Source: Funneliformis mosseae
Lineage: Eukaryota > Glomeromycota > Glomeromycetes > Glomerales > Glomeraceae
NCBI GenBank assembly: GCA_910592005.1
Contig: CAJVPP010003337.1
Coordinates: 1 to 11,933 of the forward strand
Direction: 5' to 3'
Length of the DNA stretch: 11,933 nucleotides
Shown here: positions 1 to 6,875 of the stretch, one piece after another
How the letters are laid out: each line of letters starts with the position of its first letter
How positions within the stretch are numbered: position 1 is the first letter of the stretch
The notes under the pieces: model-generated
Database searches by the model: none
What the model saw: only the letters and a program-made list of their open reading frames with translations
Told to the model about the DNA's origin: nothing
Translations under genes and position numbers: made by a program

Positions 1-1030
1 TGTGTAAAAAAGAGGGTATTGATTCTGCCTTAGTGAATGCCATAATTTTTTAGAATAGCAACATATATACTAAATACATAAAACTTCTCTGAAGAATATT
101 CCTAGATGTAGCTATAGCCAAATAACTCGCCCAAATTGCATATACCAATGTGATTTATTATTCCTTACACATGATCATTATAAGCGTAAAAAATATATAG
201 CAGTACTTAATATAATAGACTGTGCTTTCCGATATAAGACTTCTGTTCCACTCACATTGAAGAAGAGTTTAGAAGTTGCTAGAGCATTCAGAAAAAAATA
301 TGATGATCCCAATAATCCTCTTGTATAGCCAGAGCTTCTACAATGTGACAGGGGTCGTGAATTTATAGGAAAAACTTCTTGATTGATAAAAGAATATAAT
401 GTTACTATTCGAGTGATTGATGCATATTCTCATTGAGAAGTAGCTTTTGCAAAACGTTTTAACAAGACACTCACAAAAATACTCTATAAAATCCAAGATG
501 CTGTTGAATATATATATCCTAATTTAAAATTGATAAAAGTATGGGTTAGGCATTTACCTATGGTTATCGATTATTTAAATAATTATCTCACGCATCTTAT
601 TTGAGAACTAGGATCAAAAAAGTGGGGACTCAAGCCAGTGAAAGCCATTGCATTAGAATGAGTAGAATCTAGATCATCTACAAAATATAAGCATCCGATT
701 GGAAAAGATGAAATAAGATTAAAGAAAGGAGATACCGTCTGCTATCTTCTTGCCAATGCAGAATGGAAGAGTGGAATAGAGAACCAGAAATGTGCAACTG
801 ACCCTACATTTAATCTAAGTCTTTATAGAATCTGAAAAGTTGTTGTTATAAAGAATGAACCAGTCTTATATTATCTTGAAGGTGATGAATTTACACTAAA
901 GCGGAGGTTTGTTAGAGAAGAACTCATATTAATAGTTGACCCAGAAAAAGTTGTGTATCCATCCCAAAGCATATTATCTATGCATGTTGCTTATATCACT
1001 AATAAAAAGATAGAGGATTCGACGAAGGAC
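1..1030 (+). pseudogene. Polinton/Maverick-like DDE integrase, 5'-truncated and broken by stops
   Basis: An integrase of the retroviral type would join element DNA into the host chromosome. The frame beginning at base 2 reads as one protein across the whole interval. The RNase-H-fold core starts near 150. The first catalytic Asp lies in QCDLLFL (152-154) and the second in LLQCDRGREF (347-349). The third acidic residue is expected about 35 codons later, before RFNKTL, and is Lys here (452-454). A C-terminal SH3/chromo-like region follows at about 700-930, ending near RRFVREEL. In-frame stops lie at 5, 20, 56, 71, 326, 380, 434, 602, 659 and 833, yet there is no frameshift. The true start is outside the window. 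The packaging ATPase downstream supports a Polinton-like origin rather than an LTR retrotransposon. The gene cannot give a full or active enzyme. The family call rests on motifs and remembered relatives. Confidence 0.85.
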
Positions 1031-1551
1031 TAGGATTAAGTTATTGATTATGCTAAAAAACGTGGTGGTCAGTGTCTTGGTAAAACTGATTAAATAAATG
1101 ATCATGATGTGTATCTTTGATCTTGTGAAAATGGTGCGCATTAATAGGAGTATCCATTAAAATATATCATGAAAAAATTCAAATGGTATCCTCTTTGCCA
1201 TCATACTACTGAAAGAACTGTACAATATATTTTCGAGGATCTATTAGGCAAGAAATTTCTATCATGTAGGTTGAATTTTTTGCATAGAATGCAACTTGAT
1301 AGATATAATAAAGAGTTGCGACTAGAATTCAAATTTCATGGCAGGTAATACTATAGCCTTAATTAATGTTTTATAGGAGAGGTCAGATGGATTTGGATGA
1401 ATAGAAAATGTGCGATCAGAAAAAGCAGGATATATGCAAAGACCAAGGTATATATCTTATCGAAGTACCTCATACTGCAGATTTATATCTATTTATTAGA
1501 CATATACTAATCAAGAAAGGATTCTTGGATAAAGTGAAGCCTAACCCTTGA
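1031..1551 (+). pseudogene. Zinc-ribbon plus Vsr-like (PD-(D/E)XK type) endonuclease, broken
   Basis: The integrase reading frame continues into a second domain set with no start codon I can choose. A zinc-ribbon-like unit reads GGQCLGK, then a Cys/His pair near 1121-1141, then KWYPLCHH (1181-1205). The usual first Cys of the W-C-P-x-C motif is Tyr at 1187-1189. From about 1230 the sequence resembles the Vsr-like nuclease domain often found after such ribbons: a [10 protein letters not shown] strand, then a D-x-x-K-x-x-C-like helix and the strand GIYLIEVPH (about 1460-1480). The last part lies in another frame, so an indel falls near 1380. In-frame stops lie at 1031, 1037, 1091, 1118, 1142, 1145, 1346 and 1364, with another at 1402 in the new frame. 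It may be a separate gene or the tail of the integrase gene. A nuclease role is inferred from fold resemblance only. Confidence 0.6.
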
Positions 1552-1627
1552 AAGTTCACATGATTTTGGGCGAACCAAGTTCACTGAAATTTGCAAGATT
1601 ATTTTAGTATATCATTAGTAATAGTTT

Positions 1628-2392
1628 GACATAAAAATAAAAAAGCTTGAACCAGTTGATAGGCTTGTATATCATATTAATGAGATTAAAGATGCTAAAA
1701 AATATAATGGACATTCAAGTGTTCTTCAATGACCTTTCACACTTCTGATCTGTGGTCATACTAATTCTGGAAAAACTAATGAAGTTCTTAATCTCATGCT
1801 TAGAAATAAGCTTTATTAGATGTTTAATGAAAAGAAAGGAGAGACGCGCTATATTAAGTGTGATGATTTGCTCTTAATCAGTCACAATATTAAGGAGAAA
1901 AAATATATGTATCTCGAATCAGCGTATCAGATAATTGCAAATAGTCCAAAGCCCTATCATGAAAATATTACATTCTGAACTTTGAAACCTGATAAAATCT
2001 CTAAGGTAGATTTGTTTTCTTCAGATAAAGCTACAGTACCCATATTCGAAAATGTATGTGCTAATCCAAAAAAAGTGCAAGAGAAGATCATCCCTTATTT
2101 TATTGAGAGACGCTATTATAGTGTTAGTTCGATATATGTATCGCAGAGTTACTTTGACTGTTTAAAGATAATACGAAAAAATCTCACACATGTCTGTCTA
2201 TTTAATGGATCGTGTACTGCAGATGAGCTAAGCCGTATTATGCATCAATATGCTAATGACTGGTGTAGTGTAATTAAAATTATCGACAAGGCTTTATGTA
2301 AATATAAATTTATTATTTTTGATTTAACTATATCACGTAAACATTCACACAGGATTCAGGTAAGATGGAACCAAATTCTTACTAATGAATAG
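1628..2392 (+). pseudogene. A32/FtsK-HerA-type DNA-packaging ATPase of a Polinton-like element, broken
   Basis: In Polintons and related DNA viruses this ATPase pumps element DNA into a capsid. The frame reads continuously for about 255 codons. It shows a Walker A motif GHTNSGKT (1754-1777), a hydrophobic strand ending in an acidic pair at IFENV (2042-2056), and the later motif [11 protein letters not shown], typical of A32-like ATPases (polar Gln after the strand), followed by IRKN. Relatives usually carry E-D in the acidic pair. Here it is E-N, as one G-to-A change (GAT to AAT) would give. In-frame stops are TGA 1730, TAG 1817 and TGA 1976, and the natural stop is TAG 2390-2392. From 1979 the frame is open to the end. 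No convincing start remains: a cluster of stops lies just before 1628. The 3' end overlaps the opposing coiled-coil gene by 11 bases. Confidence 0.82.
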
Positions 2393-3012
2393 AATTGGAC
2401 TTCATAAATGCCAGCTCTTTTTCTACTTTCTGCACTTGCATCTTCAGATCTTTGATTTTATAGCGCATTTTCTTATTTGCAGTAATCTGATCTCTAGATT
2501 TCTTTTCTATATCATGCATAAATTTTCCAAAAGTCTTGACTTTCACAGTCAAGGCAGGTGCTGGAATAGTACTTTAAGCTTATTTATAACCTGGCGATTA
2601 TTCTCTTCTTCATGATCATGCTTTAGCATCTCTGGCCATGCATTACTATCAGTTAGACTCTATCATCTATAATATGTACAACAGGCAATATTAGGGATAC
2701 GTCACATTCTGGCTAGCTTTGAGGACGTAATAATTTTTCCTGAGCCATATTTTTGCGTCTCTTATTTAATGAATTCTTATAAACCTCTAATGTGTGTCTT
2801 AAATAAGATTCAATTTGTTCAAACTTCTCAGAAATAGATTCTAGTAGAACAGGATCTTTAGAATGATGCAATAGTCTCTGACATGCTCTCTTGACAAGAC
2901 TTTCAGGTAGTCTATATATAATATGTTTATAGTCAAAATGAAACATTTTATTAAATATAGTTTTACGCAAAAAAAAGTTTGTATAGAAGAAATTCACCCT
3001 GGCATAGGACAT
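2382..3012 (-). pseudogene. Degraded coiled-coil protein, family not recognised
   Basis: The minus strand here reads as one protein in three successive frames. The N-terminal stretch (3012-2713) is helix-rich, with SLVKRACQRLLHHSKDP followed by a charged helix. It continues past a TAG at 2713 into a proline/hydrophobic strand, PVVHIIDD. A second frame covers about 2655-2570 and a third covers about 2560-2382. The third ends in a strongly charged heptad-like segment (KKMRYKIKDLKMQVQKVEKE) and then TAG at 2384-2382. The frame changes imply at least two indels. The start at 3012 (ATG) is only the longest available. The plus-strand ORFs over this interval are less protein-like. Because it faces the ATPase tail to tail it may belong to the same element, but no capsid or polymerase motif is visible. 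Confidence 0.45.
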
Positions 3013-3040
3013 AGCATTAAAATAAATTTACGCGTTAATA

Positions 3041-3199
3041 TCATGAGAGATCTGCTAGTAATACAACTTCGATCAAATCACGTGTGCGCCTCTAATGCTG
3101 ATTACTTTTGCCAGCCAGTATTAATACAGGATCACATTTTTCGCAATACAGATTATAAATTTTTTACTAATTCATTTTGCGATATTCAAAAGAAACAAA
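3041..3199 (-). pseudogene. Small CxxC zinc-finger-like fragment
   Basis: One minus-strand frame reads YNLYCEKCDPVLILAGK and continues to an Arg-rich helix and a hydrophobic end, LIEVVLLADL. The Cys codons are at 3145-3143 and 3136-3134. A His follows twelve residues after the second Cys, which is classical C2H2 spacing. The position expected for the last ligand is Thr. Stops interrupt it before the motif and just after the His. It may be the 5' part of the coiled-coil gene next to it on the same strand, or a separate small gene. The overlapping plus-strand ORF at 2923-3249 cannot be fully excluded but has no recognisable motif. Confidence 0.3.
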
Positions 3200-3207
3200 T
3201 CATGTAT

Positions 3208-3232
3208 TTTCTGAGACATGATGTCTCAGAAA
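3208..3232. repeat. 25-base perfect palindrome
   Basis: Two 12-base arms, TTTCTGAGACAT and ATGTCTCAGAAA, flank a single central G. It lies at the upstream edge of the CxxC fragment, about 90 bases from the 3' end of the next minus-strand gene. No role can be read from the sequence. Confidence 0.8.
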
Positions 3233-3287
3233 TTTGCCAAAAAAAATAACACTGAACAATGGGGTCATAATATTGTTATAATAAATT

Positions 3288-3293
3288 TTTATT
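3288..3293 (-). promoter_or_regulatory. Candidate polyadenylation signal AATAAA
   Basis: The minus strand carries AATAAA about 30 bases after the TAA (3325-3323) of the spliced gene. This is a normal position for a 3' processing signal, but the motif is common in such AT-rich DNA. Confidence 0.35.
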
Positions 3294-3830
3294 AATAATA
3301 TATACAATCTATCTATTTTAACTTAATCAGATATTACTATTGAACTATCTTTCAAGTTTCTACTTGATCTATGTAAAGGAGTATTGCGTAGTAAAGATAT
3401 ATTAACAATTAAAATATTCTGTAAAACTAACAAAGCTTTAATGAATTCAGCTAGAACAGAAGGTTCATACGAATAATGAATTGGAATTATAGATTTGCGT
3501 AATTTGTAATAAATAATGTACTTCAACCTATCTCTAATCAGAATATTTAGACATAGCTTTTGTCCTGCTACCTGCACCCCTATAATTCTAAATTGACTCT
3601 TCTCAAGTTTGTGCCTTTTTTGAACCCAGTACATTCCATCATTAGTTTCACGTCATAATTTCACATTATCATCATCTTCTTTCTGCTTATTACAAAAAAT
3701 TCGTGAGTATTCTACATATATAAGTTTATATAGTTTATCACTCTCTTTTGACATAAGCATTATATCTAGCTATCTTCCTGTACGTCTATCATCTCTTCTA
3801 TCTGAACTTGCTATACTTTGGCGTTCAAAA

Positions 3831-3901
3831 CTAAAAAAGGAATTATATTTATCAATTTAAGATTTGTAACTAGCTATAGCCAGATATTACAAAAAACTTA
3901 C
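3831..3901 (-). other. Intron 4 of the spliced pseudogene (71 bases)
   Basis: The donor is GTAAGT at 3901-3896 and the acceptor is TTTTTTAG ending at 3831. Removing it joins AFITT to FERQSIASS in frame. Confidence 0.75.
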
Positions 3902-4231
3902 GTAGTAATGAATGCATGTTCTCCAAAGGGATTATCAAATAATGTAGTATGAATTGCAAAAATAACTATATTATTAACATAGGTACCCTTATTCATCATT
4001 TTAACAAATTCAGGACCAAAAGCTGGATTGCACTAAACACTTTTCAATGTATCAAGAATTTTTAACGCAAACTTTGTTAAGCTTATTATTGCCTTCTTTT
4101 CAGTTTCCATCATGCGTTAATCTTTCTTGCAATCTTGGTATACTTTGTGGCATAAAATTTATTACGAATTTTACACATTCTTCTGTTATACCTTAAGGTA
4201 TTATTAGGGGTACCATTTCTTCAACTGGTTT

Positions 4232-4323
4232 CTGGAATGAATATAATTAATTTTTAGATGGTAGAAATAATATATATTATTTTTCACTGTTGAGAAAAAG
4301 AGAGTATTAGCGAAGATACATAC
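4232..4323 (-). other. Intron 3 of the spliced pseudogene (92 bases)
   Basis: The donor is GTATGT at 4323-4318 and the acceptor is CATTCCAG ending at 4232. Removing it joins KKKFM to KPVEEMVPLIIP in frame. A nearer CTCAACAG is also a good acceptor, but it does not keep the protein. Confidence 0.7.
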
Positions 4324-4479
4324 CATAAATTTTTTCTTTTGTTTTTTCGATAATTGAGCTACTAGTAATGAATCACTACTGATGACCTGACTAGCCAAAG
4401 GGATCTTCTAGGTTAGTTCAAAAATTGTTAATCCATTTAAAATAACTACTAATTCTTGGCAAAGTTTTGATGTTCCAGT

Positions 4480-4549
4480 CTAAATAATACGAATATCTTA
4501 TATTAGTCTAACTTGTCAGCATGATAAAAAAAAAGATAGTCCCACCTAC
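4480..4549 (-). other. Intron 2 of the spliced pseudogene (70 bases)
   Basis: The donor is GTAGGT at 4549-4544 and the acceptor is TATTATTTAG ending at 4480, with an ACTAAT branch-like site upstream of it. Removing it joins KLKGKLA to TGTSKLCQELVV in frame. Confidence 0.6.
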
Positions 4550-4618
4550 AGCAAGTTTTCCTTTCAACTTATTTATATTATGTTTAATCTTCTCTGAAAT
4601 AAAAGGCTTCTCTTTATT

Positions 4619-4679
4619 CTACAAGTCAAAAGATTGTTATTAAATATATTCATATCATTTACTCTTTCTTAAAACATAC
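4619..4679 (-). other. Intron 1 of the recognisable part of the spliced pseudogene (61 bases)
   Basis: The donor is GTATGT at 4679-4674 and the acceptor is ACTTGTAG ending at 4619. Removing it joins the first visible exon, ending VIKM, to NKEKPFISEKIK in frame. Confidence 0.65.
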
Positions 4680-4736
4680 CATTTTTATAACTCTAATATT
4701 CTGCAAATTACTAATACAATCAAAAGCAATATCGAA

Positions 4737-4964
4737 CTAACATAGATATACAAATAAGTTAGATAACCGCTGATGCATCAAATGAAAATATAAATAACCG
4801 TGTGGTCATCAAAAAATAACACAAAAAAATCATTCAATACGGTCTGGCTATATGAATAAAACTTTGTGTGATATAATATTAACTACATTAAATAAGTATG
4901 GACTTCAACATAAATAACCCTTTACATCATTGAGGAAAATCCTATTGGTAGACTAATAGGGTTT
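4737..4964. other. Gap upstream of the spliced pseudogene
   Basis: The minus strand carries an intron end here: ATCTAAC, then TTTGTATATCTATGTTAG ending at 4737. The matching donor may be GTATTG near 4842. An upstream exon could include a short stretch read as NVVNIISHKVLFI (about 4890-4850), but I cannot support it further. Confidence 0.35.
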
Positions 4965-4965
4965 T
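4936..4965. repeat. 14-base-pair hairpin with T-rich flank
   Basis: AAAATCCTATTGGT pairs with ACTAATAGGGTTTT across two bases, with two G-T wobbles. It begins at the TAA that ends the extended frame of the small minus-strand ORF. It looks like a bacterial intrinsic terminator, but the setting is eukaryotic, so its function is unknown. Confidence 0.6.
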
Positions 4966-5283
4966 TATACTGACATACTTATCTTCTCAGAAGTATCACT
5001 ATCTGCGTACTTATCATTCGATATAATATGATCATAATATTTTACCTATAAAATAGCGTACCCGTAGTATAATTTGAATAAGTTTTTCAGAACGTTCAAA
5101 ATTTATACTATACGAGTTTTTTATCAAATTAACCGCTTTTTCTACAACACCTCTTAGTTCGTCTTTATTAATCCAAAGATTTTCTTCTAATCCTTGGTAA
5201 ATAACAAAGCCTGCTATTAAATGTTCAGTCTTTACGCTGGTCAAATATTCTACAGTTTTTACATATAAATATTCTGAAGACAT
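4965..5283 (-). CDS. Small hypothetical protein, possibly frameshifted near its 3' end
   Basis: The ATG at 5283 opens an 83-residue frame that stops at 5032. It has a hydrophobic stretch (HLIAGFVIYQGL) and a helical charged half around DELRGVVEKAVNLIKN, with no family I recognise. The second ATG of the longer frame was chosen because the earlier in-frame start is only a TTG. Directly after ILRVRYFI, another frame reads KYYDHIISNDKYADSDTSEK and ends at TAA 4967-4965. That tail is acidic and protein-like, so a one-base indel near 5040 probably shortens the original gene. It could also be an exon of a larger spliced gene, although I found no donor that joins it in phase to the next gene on this strand. 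Confidence 0.4.
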
Positions 5284-5520
5284 AATGATAAAAGTAGTCA
5301 AAATATAATATTAGAAGCTTACTAAGCGAAATAAAAAAAATAATGTAAAGACATAATAATTTCACTATACTACCCTTTTAAATGACTCCATTTACATTCT
5401 CTTTGGGCTTGTATTCATGTTGAGGGGAAGAGACAGGAGAATATGCAACGGACTATTACGCTGAAAGTTTGTGTTCAAGAATAAGGACATGCGAAATATG
5501 CATTAAAAATTTTAACAGTA

Positions 5521-5592
5521 TATACTTTAATGAGGATCGAAAATATGTTAATTTATGTTATATACGCTTACATACATTGGCCTTAAAGCGCT
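5521..5592. repeat. Diverged dispersed repeat, copy 1
   Basis: It begins TATACTTTAATGAGGATC and ends TACATACATTGGCCTTAAAGCGCT. It matches the copy at 5886-5963 at both ends and in the middle (ATTTATGT). Several of the differences are C/T or G/A changes. Confidence 0.6.
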
Positions 5593-5885
5593 AGAGGTAT
5601 GTATATACATATTTTTTTTTTCTTTATTTCAATTACCTGACCGCTTAGTAATAAAGGTCTACTAACATTATATAAATATACTCCAGTCAAAATCTAGTAG
5701 TAATAGCCTGTAGTAATGCAACACTTTGAAAGAAATATATTCATAAATAAATGCTATTCCGATAGATAGGGAAAAAATTCAAAATATTTTAGGGATCAAT
5801 TTCTTATGTGTAAAAATCAATTTGTCACACAAGCAGTTCACACAGAGTTACAGATGATTTGCGATGTATTACCTATTACATTATA

Positions 5886-5963
5886 TATACTTTAACGAGA
5901 ATCAAAAACACATTTTATTTATGTCGAACACTGTTCTCTTACATATATTGGCCTTGAGGCGCT
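5886..5963. repeat. Diverged dispersed repeat, copy 2
   Basis: It begins TATACTTTAACGAGAATC and ends TACATATATTGGCCTTGAGGCGCT. It lies in the same orientation as copy 1, 365 bases downstream, and is six bases longer because of an insertion after ATTTATGT. The copies may mark ends of a lost insertion or members of a larger repeat family. Confidence 0.6.
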
Positions 5964-6036
5964 TCGTATGATTGAACAGTATATTATTTTATTAAGACAA
6001 TATTTAGAATCTGGGTCAAGGTTTGATCTGAAAAAT

Positions 6037-6719
6037 TTAGCACACAAACTCACAATTATCATCTAAGTTTGTGAAATTCACAGTAATATCTTTTTCTCTG
6101 TAAATACGATATATGTATTTTAATGGCAAACTGCATATAGGTTTTTTCATTCCTGATGATTTACTCTTATATGCCTCGTATTCTAAAATTCTGATGAAGA
6201 ATGCATAATTATATTTTTTTTTATGAATACTATTATAATATTCAGGATTCTATGGCCATTTTAACATGTCAAGCCAATATGTATCTCTAACAACCATATA
6301 GCCTTGCTGATATAATAATTTCTTAACAAATATGTGTATCACAAAAGCTAATCGTCTTATAATTGGACTCTTTTCTTATATACCCAAATAGTAGTAAAAT
6401 AAATGTTATGCTGATTTTCTACATAAAATTGGTCAATCACATAATTAGATTCTATTAATTTTCTATTAATGAAATGATATGTTTTATCACAAGGAACCAT
6501 ACCTAAAAACTTTATATTGTCAAGAGTTCCATTATTTTTCACCATCTTCCAAACTCATTTTGCTAAAGATTCAGGTCTTTTCTTGTAACTCCTATAAGTT
6601 TGCTGGATGACTGTCGTATAGAAATTCTCAAACTGATAGTTATATTGTCTTGCAATCAAGAATTCCCAAGATCACTTCATTGATCTTCCTGAACTTCTCG
6701 AAAAATACTTTATTAAAAT
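6037..6719 (-). pseudogene. Unknown protein A, tandem paralog of the next gene upstream, broken and N-terminally short
   Basis: The frame from 6719 to 6357 reads RSSGRSMK, then LIARQYNYQFENFYTTVIQQ, then ESLAK, a stop, VWKMVKNNGTLDNIKFLGMVP and HFINRKLIESNYVIDQFY. A frameshift near 6365 leads to RRLAFVIHIFVKKLLYQQG, TYWLDMLKWP, NPEYYNSIHKKKYNYAFF and a C-terminus NLDDNCEFVC ending at TAA 6039-6037. Stops lie at 6674, 6557 and 6252 (first base). The order of motifs matches protein B over about 200 residues: an AKQV/VWKMV block, KFLGMVP against KYLGITP, LYQQG against LYQQD, NPEYYN against NPGYYY, and DDNCEF against NNNCEY. The zinc-finger-like half of B has no counterpart here. I recognise no family. 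Confidence 0.55.
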
Positions 6720-6875
6720 AGATTAGAAGATTTAACCTAGAATAGGCAGATCATACATAGTGTCTGCAGGTTACAATTTCACTAGGTGATCACTACATAT
6801 AGAGTGTTATATGAGCAAAGTAAAAAAAATAAATTGATTAATTTATTGATAATTTATATATGAATATAAAATATA

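Larger units (their letters stand above)
3323..4736 (-). pseudogene. Spliced five-exon gene of an unnamed, probably Glomeromycotina-specific family, broken
   Basis: Five exons can be joined in phase: 4736-4680, 4618-4550, 4479-4324, 4231-3902 and 3830-3323. The product opens with a helical segment (FDIAFDCISNLQNIRVIKM), then a lysine-rich helix, then a region ending LVAQLSKKQKKKFM. The fourth exon carries ITEECVKFVINFMPQSIP, then KAIISLTKFALKILDTLK and AFGPEFVKMMN. The last exon carries FERQSIASSDRRDD, a D-I-M-L strand, KLIYVEYSRIFC, NDGMYWVQKRHKLEK and RIIGVQVAGQKLCLNILIRD. The D...E-x-S pattern of the last exon vaguely suggests a PD-(D/E)XK-like fold, which is speculation. I recall many hypothetical Rhizophagus proteins with this C-terminus. 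Stops fall at 4410, 4195, 4119, 4035, 3772 and 3655 (first base), and a frameshift lies near 4140. A CTAAC-type branch site and TTAG acceptor just before 4736 show that at least one exon is missing upstream. Confidence 0.7.
5284..6036. other. Non-coding stretch holding two diverged repeat copies
   Basis: No reading frame here looks like a protein. Apart from the repeat pair at 5521 and 5886 it contains a run of ten T near 5609-5618. I see no tRNA box structure or other RNA gene. Confidence 0.6.

Noticed and set aside
2385..2615. Plus-strand ORF of 76 codons
   Set aside because: It is the antisense of the coiled-coil frame on the minus strand, is rich in Phe, His and Leu, and has no protein-like features.
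2923..3249. Plus-strand ORF of 108 codons
   Set aside because: It overlaps two better minus-strand readings and shows no motif. It is kept only as an unlikely alternative.
4204..4398. Minus-strand ORF of 64 codons as a separate gene
   Set aside because: It is part of exon 3 read through the 4323-4232 intron; the middle of the ORF is intron sequence.
4936..4965. Bacterial intrinsic terminator, implying a bacterial origin
   Set aside because: The hairpin looks right, but introns, CRN domains and AATAAA signals show eukaryotic DNA.
5284..6036. tRNA, SINE or CRISPR origin for the repeat pair
   Set aside because: No Pol III A/B boxes or cloverleaf could be found, and two diverged copies 365 bases apart do not form an array.
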